From Protea cynaroides (Eukaryota; Streptophyta; Magnoliopsida; Proteales; Proteaceae): DNA of 64,000 nucleotides. The DNA is taken from contig CM053270.1 of assembly GCA_028583415.1 (NCBI GenBank), forward strand, positions 3,436,501-3,500,500, read 5' to 3'. The translations under genes and the position numbers were made by a program. Positions 9,850 to 22,490 of this stretch are shown in pieces. Position 1 is the first letter of the stretch. Each line of letters opens with the position of its first letter. Below the pieces are notes generated by a model, which worked only from the letters and a program-made list of their open reading frames with translations, made no database searches and was not told where the DNA came from.

Positions 9850-12800
9850 TTGGCCTCGAAATTTGAACGTACCTTGATCGTCGAAAAGGTTAGGGTATTC
9901 CTTTCTCATCGCGCTCTCCGCCTCCCCAAGTAATTTCTTCGACATCTTGGCTTTTCCAATGCACCTTCACATAATGGATATCCTTGCTTCGAAGTTGTTG
10001 TACCTTTTGGCTTAAGAGCATCACAGGTACCACTTCAAATGTTAAGTCCTCTGTCAAGTCTAGGGGGTCTACTGTCAAGATGTGCGATGGATCCCTGACA
10101 TACTTCTTCAATAATGATACATGGAACACATCATGAACGCTTGACATAGATGATGATAGTGCCAGTTGATATGCCACATTACCACGTCTGATCAATATCT
10201 CGTATGGTCCTACATACCTAGGGCATAGCTTCCCCTTCTTACCAAACTGTTTCAGACCTCGCACCAGTGATATCTTCAAGAATACCTTGTCACCTACTGC
10301 AAACTCCAGATCTCGACGTCGATTATCCGCATAGTGTTTCGGTCGAACTTGAGCTGTCATCACTCTTTCCTTGATCTGATCAATCACTTGACAAGTTTCT
10401 TCGACAAACTCCGGTCCTACAATTCTTTTTTCTCCCACCTCGTTCCATAATAGAGGTGTACGACATTTCTTCCCATAGAGTGCCTCATATGGAGCCATCT
10501 GAATTGTAGCCTGGTAGCTATTATTGTAAGCAAACTCGATGAGCGATAGTTTTTCATCCCAAGCTCCTTTGAAATCTAGGGCACAAACTCGGAGCATATC
10601 TTCTAAAATTTGAATAGTTCGCTCTGACTGCCCGTCCATCTGAGGGTGAAAGGCTGTACTAAACTTCAGCTTTGTTCCCATAGCTTTCTGTAATCCTTCC
10701 CAGAACTTTGATGTAAAACGGGGATCTCTATCAGATACTATACTCTCTAGGACGCCATGAAGCCTGACTATATTATCTACATATAGTTTGGCCAGCTTCT
10801 CCATGGTATACTGAGGTCTGACCTCAATGAATCGAGCTATCTTGGTAAGTCGATCGACTATAACCCAAACTGCATCCACCGACCTTGGTGTCAAAGGTAG
10901 GCCAGTGACAAAATCCATTGTGATACAATCCCACTTCCATGAAGGTTCCGGTAGTGGTTGTAGTAAACCTGTGGGTCTCTGCCTTTCAGCTTTAACTTGC
11001 TGACAATTCAGACATTGAAATACGAAACGAGCTATATCTGCTTTCATACCCCTCCACCAATATAATCTTCTTAAATCATGGTACATTTTGGTGCTTCCTG
11101 GATGTACCAAGTATGGAGTGTAATGGGCTTCTATCATAACTCGATCTCTAATATTTAAGTTTTCATTCTCAGGAATACATAATCGTCCACGATACCCGAG
11201 TACCTTGTCTGAATCCAAGGTAAAGTCAGGATTGCTGTTACCCTTATCTAGATCTTCTTGTACAGTCTTGAGGTGTGGATCCTATAGGATTGCTACCTTG
11301 ACCTCATCTATGAGATCCGATGAGATCTTCAAGGCTGCGAACATCAATGTAAACTTATCAATTAAGCCCTGTTCCACTGGATCTCTTGCAGTCTCTATTA
11401 TATACTCTTCATCATTCTCTGTTGAGCTCGAGGCTGCAGCACATAATGCAGCATTTGTACTTGGTCCTGCCTCCGATTTCAATGCCCACTTTCTGCTTAA
11501 GGCATCAGGCACAACATTTGCCTTACCCGGATGGTACTGGATGTCACAATCATAATCTTTTAATAACTCCAGCCATCTCCTCTATCTCATATTCAGGTCC
11601 TTTGAGTGAAAAAATATGTTAAGCTCTTGTGATCTGATTTAATCTGAAACTTCTCACTGTAAAGGTAGTGTCTCCAATTCTTGATTGCATGTATTACCAC
11701 TGCTAACTCCAAGTCATGTGTAGGATAATTCTTCTCATGCTCTTTCAGTTGTCTTGATGCGTAGGCAATCACCTGTTCTCCTTGCATCAACACACATCCA
11801 AGACCCAACCCTGAGGCATCCTTATATAAGGTAAACGGTAAGCCTGGTGCTAGGATGGTCAAGATAGGTGCAGAGACTAGTCTTGACTTCAAAGTCTGAA
11901 AGGATTTCTCACACTCGTCTGACCATATAAACTTCTCTCCCTTCTTGGTTCGTCGGGTAAGTGGAACGGCGATCCTTGAGTAGTCTTCCACGAATATTCT
12001 ATAGTAACCAGCCAATCCAAGGAAACTACGAATCTCTGCAACTGATTTTGGTGCTTCCCATCCTACTATAGCAGCTATCTTACTTGGATTTACCATGATA
12101 CCGTCTTCAAATACTACGTGGCCCAAGAAAGCCACCTCCTTCAGTCAAAATTCACCTTCTTGAACTTGGCATAAAGCTTCTCCCTTCTCAGCCGTTGTAG
12201 GGCTGCTCTCAAATGTGTTGTATGAGCCTCCCTGTCCTTTGAGTAGACCAATATGTCATCGATGAATATGATGACCGAAGTTTCCAACATGTCATGAAAC
12301 ACTCGGTTCATCAGTTCCATGAACGATGTTGGGGCATTGGTCAACTCGAACGACATAACAAGAAACTCATAATGCCCATACCTTGTCCTGAAAGCAGTCT
12401 TTGGAATATCTCCGGCCTTGATCTTCAATTGGTGATACCCTGATCTGAGATCAATCTTCGAGAAAACCTTTGCACCGCCAGGCGATCAAACAGATCATCG
12501 ATCCTAGGCAAAGGATATCGATTCTTGATGGTTAACTTGTTCAGCTCTCGATAGTCGATACATAGCCGTACACTACCGTCCTTCTTCTTGACGAACAATA
12601 CAGGTTCTCCCCATGGTGATATGCTTGGTCGTATGAAACCCTTATCTAATAGTTCTTGTAATTGGGTCTTCAACTCCTTTAATTCAGTAGGGGCCATTCG
12701 GTACGGTGCTTTAGACACCGGTGCCGACCCTGGCATCAGGTCTATTACGAACTTTGTAGCCCTGTCTGGAGGTAGACCTGGGAGATCCTCTGGAAACACA

Positions 12801-13307
12801 TCTGGAAACTCTCGTACCAAATCTAGATCTTCCATCCTTGGCACCTCAGCGGTGATGTCGACCACGGACACTAGGTACCCCACTCCTCCCTTCTCTAAGC
12901 ATCTCTTAGCTTTTAGGGCAGATAAGATCAGCTTCTGCTTCCTGGGTAACTTGGTCCCGGTGAAGCTGAACTCTTTTCCTTTTTTGTCTTTAAGCACAAG
13001 CTTTTTCACCACATAATAAGCTGGCAGAATGCTGGCCTAACCAATCCATTCCCAAGATGACGTCAAAGTTTGCCATCTCGAGTTGAACCAGATTAGCTTC
13101 TAGATCTCGACCGTCAATGCTAACTGTACATGGTCCAAAATATTTGTTCAACGCCACTTCGACTCCTAGTGGGGAGTGAACTATCAAGCTTGGGTTTAGA
13201 TGCTTGACAGGTAATTCCATTCGCTTCCCGAAAGAAATAGAAACGAAGGAGTGCATGGCCCCACAGTCAGAGTACTCTGGCAGGTATACTAGCTATATTT
13301 ACAGTTC
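9850..13307 (-). pseudogene. pol: El-2 pol, heavily frameshifted
   Basis: All Tekay pol domains are recognisable on the minus strand. Protease has FGPCTVSIDGRDL and ILGMDWLGQHSA. RT has VIIFIDDILVYS. RNase H has LYKDASGLGLGC, where D is preceded by K instead of T. The integrase finger and DDE core lie in the 9890-11218 frame, and the chromodomain is HYVKVHWKSQDVEEITW. Frame changes occur near 9925, 11600, 12140, 12480 and 13010. Stops occur at about 11280 (CAG>TAG) and at about 11588 in the RNase H region. The normal stop at 9850 is changed to CAA. The frame joins gag through an 80-bp GT-AG gap. Confidence 0.92.
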
Positions 13308-13387
13308 CTGAAATTTAATTATCCCTTAGTTTTACATGCTCACACATGATAAAATAGTAAGCTAAATAGGAAGGGATAGAATCATAC
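13308..13387 (-). other. 80-bp GT-AG intron-like gap between gag and pol (El-2)
   Basis: On the minus strand it starts GTATGAT and ends TTTCAG. It sits at the same codon as the gap in El-1, and an in-frame TAG lies inside it. Its length differs modulo three from the 70-bp T1 version, which argues against a fixed ribosomal frameshift. Confidence 0.65.
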
Positions 13388-13880
13388 CAGCGACCACATC
13401 AGGTTATGCGGCTGCCTCTTCAGTGGTGACTGCAAATACCTTTCCTTGCTGTGGAGGTTGTTTCCTAGGTAGAGTGCAGGTCTTTGCAACATGACCCAGT
13501 TGCTGACAGTTGAAACATTTAATGTTTGGGTTTTGTCCAGCGAACTGTGGCGGTGGTGGTGCAGTATTGTTTCTTACAGGCACCATGGTGGACTGAGCCC
13601 TGTATGGGTGGAATGGTCTATCATTACCGCCACCTGAAGTCTCAGTAGCCGGTCTCTTCAGTCCCCTGTTCTGAGCAAAGAAACTGTCCTTTTGACTTGA
13701 TTCAATCACTCTAGCAACCTGTACAGCCTCATTATATACCTTTTTCTCCAGACCCAATATATGCTCTCTAATGCTTCCTCACAGTCCCATGGTGAACCTA
13801 CGGGTCTTGGTTTCTTCTTCTTGCATGTTTGCTGGTGCAAAGAAAAATAGCTCATCCTACCTTTGCTGGTAAGCATCCAC
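13388..13880 (-). pseudogene. gag: El-2 gag, 3' half (split by El-3)
   Basis: This part encodes the end of capsid and the nucleocapsid. The zinc knuckle CFNCQQLGHVAKTC fits CX2CX4HX4C, and the tail is KQPPQQGKVFAVTTEEAAA. Stops are a TAA at 13404-13406, a TGA near 13780 (CGA in sisters) and a TAG near 13860. The frame is interrupted at 13880 by El-3; the target TCCAC is duplicated and the frame resumes at 25849. Confidence 0.88.
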
Positions 13881-16289
13881 TGTCACACCCCAATTCTGAA
13901 CCAACCAGAATGGTGTGAGTGAACCGTCATTGAACCAACAGTTCACACCAGGATTTCGAATAGACCGTGTCCACTCATACAAACCATTGCACATAACCAC
14001 AATCAGAATATAAATAATACAGCGGAAGTCTTTAAATAAAATGAACTGAGAATCTATTGATAAATTTAAATAAAATATCCAATTATTCAAATTCAAACAT
14101 AAAATATAATATCCTTACATCAACTTAATCCAACCAAAAATAACTAAAAATAAATAAAAATCAAATCAAAGGTACACGCAGAAAGGGCACTCGCATGAAG
14201 CGTCATGCTCGTCCTCTCCTGCCTATACACCCAGAGCAGCAACATCACCATACGCCGGAGCGTTCATATAGCATCCACCGTATAACCTGCATCAACATCT
14301 AAAAACAATGTATATACAAAGGGTGAGCTCACAACATAGCTCAGTAAGACAATCAGACAGTTTCACAATATTATGCATGAGTAACAATCATTTTATGTTG
14401 TGGTCTGGTTTAAGTTTACAATGTGCTATAGAAAAGTTTGGTGGCCCCCGCACCTCTATACATGAGTGTGTAGCACCTCATGGATCACACCCCCATTGGC
14501 CCACATGCACCCATCATGGAATAGAGATAGAGCTAAGATATCCCCGTACCTCCCCTGATGCTCTACCCATACCAGTACCTAAGCCCCTACTGGCCAGGGC
14601 TCGCAACTAACCAATCCTATATGTCATCAATGTAGGCTCTATCCCAGCACAGCCGTCTACTGCATAAAGATAGAGCTAAGGCATCCCCGTACCTCCCATG
14701 ATACCCTATCCGCAACTAACCCACTAGGATAGAACAGTACGCTGGTAGACCCTACCCCAACATAACTCCCTATGGCATAGAGATAGGGCTAAAGCATCGT
14801 GGACAAGCCAGCGTTGACCTCGGAGACCACAGTGCCACATAACCATGGCCAGGCCAGCATCAATATCGGAGACCACCGTACCACGACCTTCCCCTGATGC
14901 CCCACCCGTACCAAGCATGTTAAGATAGAATACTACAAAAGGTGCCAGTGTGAGGAATGATCCCAGGCCCATGCCCACTCCACACACTAACGAAAACAAT
15001 CACATGCCTAACAACTTCATTGATGATAAAGGGTTCCAAACCTTCTACGATTCACTTCGGACTCTTTTTCATTGAGATAATCGGATATCCCCTAAACCAG
15101 CAAGGCATCGTCTCCGCCTTCTACCGACACCAAACCTGGTTGGGCAGGCAGTTCACTACGTTGCATGCATGGGTTGATGTCCAACATCACATTCTATCAA
15201 TGCATGAACAATAATAATAACTGAAAGTAAAGGATGGCATGTGAGTATGCACAAACATCACATCATATATATTCAGGTGATTAACAATGATTTACTGTCC
15301 ATTAATTATTAGGTTTAGGTCAGATTCCCTTACCTGACGCTCGTTTGTTAGCTTGCTGCACGTCGCAAGATCCAAACGTGCTTTCACAAAGTCCTACAAT
15401 ATTATTAGGGTTTCATTAGAATAGTTTCCTTAAGGTTTCACGTTGCTCGGAAACCAACAAAGTCTAAAACCAGCCTTTCAGAACTGACCGGTCGCAACAT
15501 ACCGGTTGCAGCTCTGTGAGCAAACTAGCAACCGGTATGGTCGACCGGTATGTCTCCGGAAGACCATACACTTGGTTTTTCGACTGTCGTCGATCATCCT
15601 CCATGGATTTCCAGGGTTTCTTCTATCCATTCTAAGTCTGAGCTTTGAGTTAGAGTTATCTCCAACTCATTCAAGTCTAGTTTCGATGAATATCATCTCG
15701 GAACTCGAATCTAGGGTTTAACGGCAACCAAGGGTTTAATATCCAATTTAGGGTTTTAGATCAATACCTACTTTGCATGGTATTGATCCACCCATACAAC
15801 TATCCTAGAGTCATAGAGTAAGAAGAATAGTTAAAACACTTACCGTCGACTGGCGTAAAGTGAGCGTCGTCGAACGGTAATGGCGGCACCTCCTTCTTCT
15901 TCCTAGCTCCTTCTCCTTTCCAACCTCCTTCTCTTCTCTAGGGTTTGTGAGAGATAATGGAAAGGATTTGAGGAGGTTTAAAGGTGTTTATATAGGCTAG
16001 AATTAGGGTTTAGTAACCCTATTAGGATTAGGAAGGTTCAGGATTCGGAATTGAGAAGGTGGGACCCACAGAGATCCAATTTTGGATCTTGGTAGTCTGC
16101 TGCGTAGACCATACTGGTCGACCGGTACCATTGACTGGTCAACATAAAATAATGATTATTTGACCGTCTTTGATCCGATTTCATACCTGTTTGTCATCCG
16201 CTCGTCCCGTCTGGCTTGGTGATGATCGGAAGACCTGCTACGACATAAAACTAAGGTTTAGACCGGGTTTACGGAGTGCGGGTCTTACA
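13881..16289 (-). repeat. El-3 3' LTR (2409 bp, with a 168-bp insert)
   Basis: Its ends are TGTCACACCCC and GGGTCTTACA on the plus strand. It has ACCGGT-type motifs near 15485-15560 and 16110-16140. The LTR peptide frame (about 14147-14318) is broken here by a one-base deletion and a TAG. Compared with the right LTR it carries foreign sequence at 15015-15182. Confidence 0.94.
15015..15182. other. 168-bp insertion of unknown origin in El-3 3' LTR
   Basis: The matching place in El-3's other LTR (near 24727) reads straight through GCCTAACAATCACATCC, so this piece arrived after El-3 inserted. It is flanked by AAC / AACA micro-homology rather than a clean duplication, as in repair-mediated filler. 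No protein or organellar gene was recognised in any frame. Confidence 0.7.
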
Positions 16290-16368
16290 ACTCCCCTACC
16301 CTTAAAAGAAATTTCATCCCCAAAATTTGCATGTATGTTTCACAACTCCCCCACCCTTAAAAGAAATT
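16290..16368 (-). other. Duplicated polypurine tract of El-3
   Basis: GAAATTTC and GGGTRGGGGAG blocks occur twice between the pol stop and the LTR, as in El-2. Only the copy next to the LTR can act as the normal plus-strand primer. Confidence 0.72.
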
Positions 16369-19300
16369 TCAGCCCCGAAATTTGAACGTACCTTGATCGT
16401 CGAAAAGGTTAGGATACTCCTTCTTCATCGCACTCTCCTCTTCCCAAGTAATTTCATCGACATTTTGGCTTCTCCAATGCACCTTCACATAATGGATATC
16501 CTTGGTTTGAAGTTGCTATACCTTTCGGCTTGAGAGCATCACAGGCACTACTTTGAATGTTAAGTCTTCAGTCAAGTCTGGGGGGTCTGCTGTCAAGATG
16601 TGCGATGAGTCTCTGACATACTTCTTCAACAATGATACATGGAACACATCATGAACACTTGACATAGATGGTGGTAGAGCCAATTGATATGCTACATTAC
16701 GCCGTCTAGCCAATATCTCGTTTGGTCCCACATACCTGGGGCATAGCTTCCCCTTCTTACCAAACCTTTTCAAGCCTCGCACCGGTGATATCTTCAAGAA
16801 TACTTTGTCACCCACTGCAAACTCCAGATCTCGACGATTATTCGCATAGTGCTTCTGTCGAACTTGAGCTGTCTTTACTCTCTCCTTGATTTGATCAATC
16901 ACTCGATAAGTTTCTTCAACGAACTCTGGCCCTATAATTCTTCTTTCTCCCACCTCGTTCCATAACAGAGGTGTTCGACACTTTTTCCCATAGAGTGCTT
17001 CATATGGAGCCATCTGAATTGTAGCCTGATAGTTGTTGTTATAAGCGAACTCGATAAGTGATAGTTTCTCATCCCAAGCTCCCTTGAAGTCTAATGCACA
17101 GGCTCGGAGCATGTCTTCTAAAATTTGAATACTTCGTTCTGACTGCCCGTCCGTCTGAGGGTGAAAAGTTGTACTGAACTTCAACTTTGTTCCCATAGCT
17201 TTCTGTAATCCTTCCCAGAATTTTGATGTAAAACGAGGATCTCTGTCAGATACTATACTCTCTAGGACGCCATGGAGTCTGACTATATTATCAACATACA
17301 ACTTGGCCAGCTTCTCCATGGTATACTGAGGTCTGACCGCAATAAATCGAGCTGTCTTGGTGAGTCGGTCGACTATAACCCAAACTGCATCCACTGACCT
17401 TGGTGTCAAAGGTAGGCTAGTGACGAAATCCATGGTGATACAATCCCACTTCCATGCAGGTTTCGGTAATGGCTGTAGTAAACCTACGGGTCTCTACCTT
17501 TCTGCTTTAACTTGTTGATAATTTAGACATTGGAACACGAAACGAGCTATCTCTGCTTTCATACCCCTCCACCAATATAGTCTTCTTAAATCATGGTACA
17601 TTTTGGTACTTCCTGGATGTACCGAATATGGAGTGTAGTGAGCTTCAGTCATAACTCGATCTCTGATATTGCAGTCTTCACTCTCATGTATACATAACCG
17701 TCCGCGATACCTGAGTACCTTGTCTGAATCCAAGGTAAAGTCAGAATTACTCGTACCCTTCTCTAAGTCTTCTTGCACTGTCTTGAGATGTGGATCCTGT
17801 AGGATTGCTACCTTGACTTCATCAACTAGATCCGGTGAGATCTTCAAAGCTGCGAACATCATGGTGAACTTATGAATTAAGCCTTGCTCGACTGGATCTT
17901 CTGCAGTCTCTATTATATACTCTTCATCGCCTTCAATTGAACTTGATGCTGCGGCACATAATGCAGCATTTGTACTTGGTCCTGCCTCAGGTTTCGATGC
18001 CCACTTTCTGCTTAAGGCGTCAGCCACAACATTTGCTTTGCCCGGATGGTACTGGATGTCACAATCATAATCTTTTAACAATTCCAGCCATCTCATCTGT
18101 CTCATATTCAGATCCGTCTGAGTGAAAAGATAAGTTAAGCTCTTGTGATCTGACTTAATCTGAAACTTTTCACCGTACAAGTAGTGTCTCCAAGTCTTGA
18201 TGGCATGTATAACTACTGCTAGCTCCAAATCATGTGTAGGATAGTTCTTCTCATGCTCCTTTAACTGTCTTGATGCGTAAGCAATCACCTGTTCTCCTTG
18301 CATCAATACACACCCAATACCCAACCCTAAAGCATCCGTATATAAGGTAAACGGTACGCTTGGTTCTGGGATGGTCAAGATAGGTGCAGAGACTAGTCTT
18401 GACTTCAAATTCTGAAAGCACTTCTCGCACTCATTTGTCCATATGAATTTCTCTCCCTTCTTGGTCAATCTGGTGAGTGGAACAGCGATCCTAGAGTAAT
18501 CTTCCACGAATCTTCAATAATAACCAGCCAACCCAAGGAAACTACGAATCTCCGCAACAGATTTTCGTGCTTCCCATCCTACTATAGCAGCTATCTTACT
18601 TGGATCAACCTTGATACCGTCTTCAGATACTACATGGCCCAAGAAAGCCACTTCCTTCAGCCAAAACTCGCATTTCTTGAACTTAGCATAAAGCTTCTCC
18701 TGTCTCAGCCGTTGTAGGGCTGCCCTCAAATGTGTTGTATGAGCCTCCATGTCCTTTGAGTAGACCAATATGTCATCGATAAATACGATGACCGAAGTGT
18801 CCAACATATCATGAAACACTCGGTTCATCAGTTCCATGAACGACGCTGGGGCATTGGTCAACCCGAATGACATGACTAGAAACTCATAATGCCCATACCT
18901 CATCCAGAAAGCAGTCTTCGGAATATCTCCAGCCTAGATCTTCAGTTGGTGATACCCCGATCGGAGATCAATCTTCGAGAAAACCTTTGCACCCTGTAAC
19001 TGATCGAACAAATCATCGATCCTAGGCAAAGGATACCGGTTCTTGATAGTCAATTTGTTTAGTTCACGGTAGTCAATGCATAGCCTTACACTTCCGTCCT
19101 TCTTCTTGACAAATAATAAATAATACAGGTGCTCCCCAAGGTGATATGCTAGGTCATATGAAACCCTTATCCAACAATTCTTGTAACTGGGTCTTCAACT
19201 CCTTTAACTTGGTAGGGGCCATCCTGTATGGTGCTTTAGACACCGGCGCCGAACCTGGCATAAGGTCTATTACAAACTCTGTAGCCCTGTCCGATGGTAG

Positions 19301-19836
19301 ACCTAGAAGCTCCTCTATAAATACATCTGGGAACTCTCGAACCACATCTATATCTTCCATCTTGTGTGACTCCGCCATGATGTCGACTACAGATACTAGA
19401 TACCCCACTCCCCCTTCCTCTAAGCATCGCTTAGCTTTTAGGGCGGAGAGGATCAGCTTCCGCTTCCTAGGTAGCTTGATCCCAGTGAAGCTATACTCCT
19501 TTCCCTTTTTGTCTGTAAGCACAAGCTTCCTTTCACCACATAATAAAATAGCTGAATGATGGCCTAGCCAATCCATTCCCAAGATGACATCAAAGTCTGC
19601 CATCTCGAGTAGTACTAGACTTGCTTCTAAGTCTCGGCCCTCAATACAAACTATACATGGTCCATAATATTCAGTCAAAGCCACTTCGACTCCTAGCGGA
19701 GAGCGAACTATCAAGCTTGGGTTCAAGTGCTTGATCGTTAATTCCATTCGCTTGCCAAAGGAAATAGAAACAAAGGAGTGCGTGGCCCCAGAGTCAAATA
19801 GTACTCTGGCAGGTATACCAGCTACATTTACAATTC
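16369..19836 (-). pseudogene. pol: El-3 pol, broken by stops and one 7-bp duplication
   Basis: Protease begins near 19830, with ILGMDWLGHHSA. RT has FLVMSFGLTNAPAS and VFIDDILVYS. RNase H has LYTDALGLGIGC, where the usual S of DAS is L. Integrase has the HPGSTK finger region, MDFVTSLP, SDRDPRF and the TDGQSE block. The C-terminal chromodomain is HYVKVHWRSQNVDEITW. Stops lie at 16516, about 17494, about 18508, about 18935 and about 19163. A duplicated ATTATTT near 19110 shifts the frame. The stop TGA is at 16369-16371. Confidence 0.93.
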
Positions 19837-19919
19837 CTGAAATTTTTATTATCCCTTAGTTCTACATGCTCACACACATAATGAAATAGTAAGCCAAATA
19901 GTAAGGGATAGAGTCATAC
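19837..19919 (-). other. 83-bp GT-AG intron-like gap between gag and pol (El-3)
   Basis: On the minus strand it starts GTATGACT and ends AATTTCAG. Removal gives DVVTG-IVNVAGIPARV in frame. Unspliced reading continues 17 codons past the donor to a TGA. Confidence 0.7.
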
Positions 19920-21201
19920 CAGTGACCACATCAGGTGTTGCGGCAGCCTCTTCGGTAGTGACCGCAAATACTTTTCCTTGCTGGGGAGGTTGCTTCCTTG
20001 GTAGAGTGCAGGTCCTTGCAATATGACCCACTTGCTGACAGTTGAAACATTTAATGTTCGGGTTGTGTCCAGCGAACTGGGGCACAGGTGGTGCCGTATT
20101 GTTCCTTACAGGCACTGTAGCAGTCTGAGACCTGTATGGGGGGAAAGGTCTATTGTTACCGCCACCCAAACTCTCAATAGCGGGTCTCTTCACTCCCCTG
20201 TTCTGTGCAAAGAAGCTGTCCCTCTAACAGGATTCTATCACTCTCGCAACTTGTACAGCCTCATTATATATTTTCTTGTCCAAACCCAATATATGCTCTT
20301 TGATGCCTCCATGCAGTCCCATGGTGAACCTACGTGTCTTGGTCTCTTCCTCTTGCATACTTGCCGGTGCAAAGAAAAATAACTCCTCGTACCTCTGCTG
20401 GTAAGCATCTACAGTCGACTGAGACTGCTGTAGATTAAGGAACTCCCTCTCCATCTGATCTCTAAAACTCTTCGGAAAATATTTATCGAAGAAGGCAACC
20501 TTGAACACTTCCCAATCCACCTGTGTATGCTTTGTCTCCAGATATGCCCGTGTGGAATTCCACCAAGCATTCGCATCTTCCTTCAGCATATGAGTGGCAA
20601 ACAGGACCTTTTCATCCTCTGTACAAGTTATCAGTCAGAAATTCTTCTCCATTTCTACAACCCACTGTGCTGGCCACAATGGTTTCCCTGTCTTACCTGT
20701 GAATGAAGAAGGCTTCAGCTTTAGGAATCTGTCCACCGCTCGACTCAGATCGTGCTGTCCCAGTGTATTCATTCCGTACCATGGTGGTGGATACGGGTAG
20801 GCTCCCTGATAAGCAGAAGATGACGGGAACTGGTGCGGTGGTGGTACATTCTGGGCTTGACCTATCGGCCCTGTACTACCATGCATTGGCTGTGTAGTAT
20901 TATTCCCTCCAGACTCAGGCGTACCTTCAGTGGGAACAGGACCCAGTGGCCTGAACATCTTCAACATCTCGCTCAGGAATGCTTTCTGTTGAGCTTGCAT
21001 CTGATAGACCAGATTTGTAACGATGGTCTCAGAATTCCTGTGAGGTGGCCCAGGAAAATTTGTCGGTACCCTTGGGACCTGTTCTTCCTCAACTTCTGGG
21101 CTTGGCTCTTTAACATGGCCTGGTTTAACCTGTTCTTCTTTCTCGAGGTGCATCCTAGCCTGGTGACGTTTTCGACCTCTACGACCGTTTCCGCCTACCA
21201 T
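19920..21201 (-). pseudogene. gag: El-3 gag (broken)
   Basis: The start MVGGNGRRGRKR at 21201 opens a basic N-terminus, followed by a proline/glutamine-rich linker, the capsid part (WWNSTRAYL, QRYEELFFFAP) and a CX2CX4HX4C knuckle (CFNCQQVGHIARTC). The N-terminus is unlike that of T1 gag, while capsid and knuckle are clearly homologous. Two stops are seen: TGA at about 20635 after MEKNF and a TAG near 20224. Confidence 0.9.
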
Positions 21202-21771
21202 TTCAGACTGTTCAGTTTAGATCTAGGAAGACGACATAGCACATGAGAAGAATAGTAGTGGTGTTAGTCGTGAACAATCTAAGGTGAGACAGTCAAAACT
21301 TTACATTTCAATTTACAAAATTAAAAAAAATAACAAAAATTTTACAACATTTTCTGGTTGTTCTGGTGCTGACCGGTCGCAACATACCGGTCGCACCACT
21401 GTAGAACACTGTGCGACCGGTATAGTCGACCGGTCAGAATTTTCATTCTGACCGAGACATAGTGGTCGCATTCTCTTTGGGGTACCGGTCGACACTCTGT
21501 AGGAAATTTGCGACCGGTATAGTTGACCGGTCAAAATTTTCATTCTGACCGAGACATAGCGGTCGCAGCCCTGGAGGGGTACCGGTCGACCGGTATATCG
21601 ACCGGTATACCCAGAAATGCTTTTAAAATCGCAAAAAGTGAGATTTTTCTCACTTTTCTTTCCTTCCTCTCCTCCGGTGGAGATTCTCCTCTGGATTCTG
21701 AGTTGCTACAGTCCGATCGGTCATCTTGGGAGTGATTTTCTTCCGATCCAGACTCAACACATCGTCTCCAG
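21202..21771. promoter_or_regulatory. El-3 divergent control region with ACCGGTCGACC array
   Basis: It lies between the divergent gag and aORF. From 21370 to 21610 about a dozen copies of ACCGGTCG / CGACCGGT are packed, including the palindrome-like TACCGGTCGACCGGTA near 21580-21605. A longer unit (CAGAATTTTCATTCTGACCG) occurs twice, 21436 and about 21531. T1 elements have TAGGGTCGA arrays in the same position. A strong donor CCAG|GTAAGT follows at 21771/21772. Confidence 0.6.
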
Positions 21772-22486
21772 GTAAGTTTTTTCTCTCTTAAACAACTTTT
21801 TACAATTTCCCCATGTCGTCTATACCTAGAATTCTAGGTTTTTCTTTGATTGAGAGATTCTAACCGTAGGAACTCTTTTCCTTCAGATTAGAAAGGGTTT
21901 AGGGACCCCTAAGAGCAAAAGCCCTCAACCAATTTGAGGTTTCACCGATCGATTTCCCTAAAAATCGAATTTTTACAAGTTTTAACCTAGGTTTTCCAAA
22001 AATTTCGAAATTTCTCGTACAGAGTTGGGGAGAGATTGACTGAGCCATAAAAGCAGACATCGTTAGCTGCTTTGACAACATAAACCACAAGGGACTGAAT
22101 CAAGCCTTGAATGAATACATTGATGATCCACAATTTACCAATCTCATTCATGCTTTCCTGACTACCGATATCAGAGATAAAGAAAGAAAGAGCTACGCAG
22201 TCATAGATAAGGGAATCCCACAAGTTGATCTACGACCACCTTCGCCCGTACTCATGAACGCTTTTTTACACCAATTTTGCAAAATAACGGATTCGTTTTC
22301 CTTCAATTCCTGAAATTTCTTGTTGTAATTGTCTGTGATTGATTTGTTGAAGAGTGTGGGGGTTACGTAAGTCCTCCTCCCCAAGTTTTTGGGTGAGTTT
22401 GAAGCTTTTTCCCAAATTACTGTCGTTATGCTGCCGAAATTTTGACAAAATTAAAATTTTCTTCTTGCTTTTTTTTTGTTTTGCAG
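21772..22486 (+). other. Predicted 5'-UTR intron of El-3 aORF
   Basis: The donor CAG|GTAAGT is at consensus. The acceptor is a run of T followed by GTTTTGCAG, four bases before the aORF ATG. The intron is longer than in T1 copies because a foreign group II RT fragment (22044-22277) sits inside it. Confidence 0.6.
22044..22277 (+). pseudogene. Fragment of an organellar-type group II intron reverse transcriptase/maturase
   Basis: An open stretch of 78 codons reads KADIVSCFDNINHKGL, then NEYIDDPQFTNLIHAFL and GIPQ...SPVLMNAFLHQF. These are RT blocks of group II intron maturases: the first catalytic aspartate region and the GIPQG-SPL-LMN block. The catalytic Y-DD block is absent, and the GIPQ block has a small disruption (GIPQVDLRPPSPVLMN). 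It does not resemble the gypsy RT of the host element and has no counterpart in the T1 copies. A mitochondrial origin is likely but is inferred. Confidence 0.72.
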
Positions 22487-22490
22487 TTTA

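Noticed and set aside
21580..21605. ACCGGTCGACCGGT palindromes as a cloning-site artefact
   Set aside because: The words are spread, imperfect and repeated in four independent T2 LTRs and a UTR; they are native.
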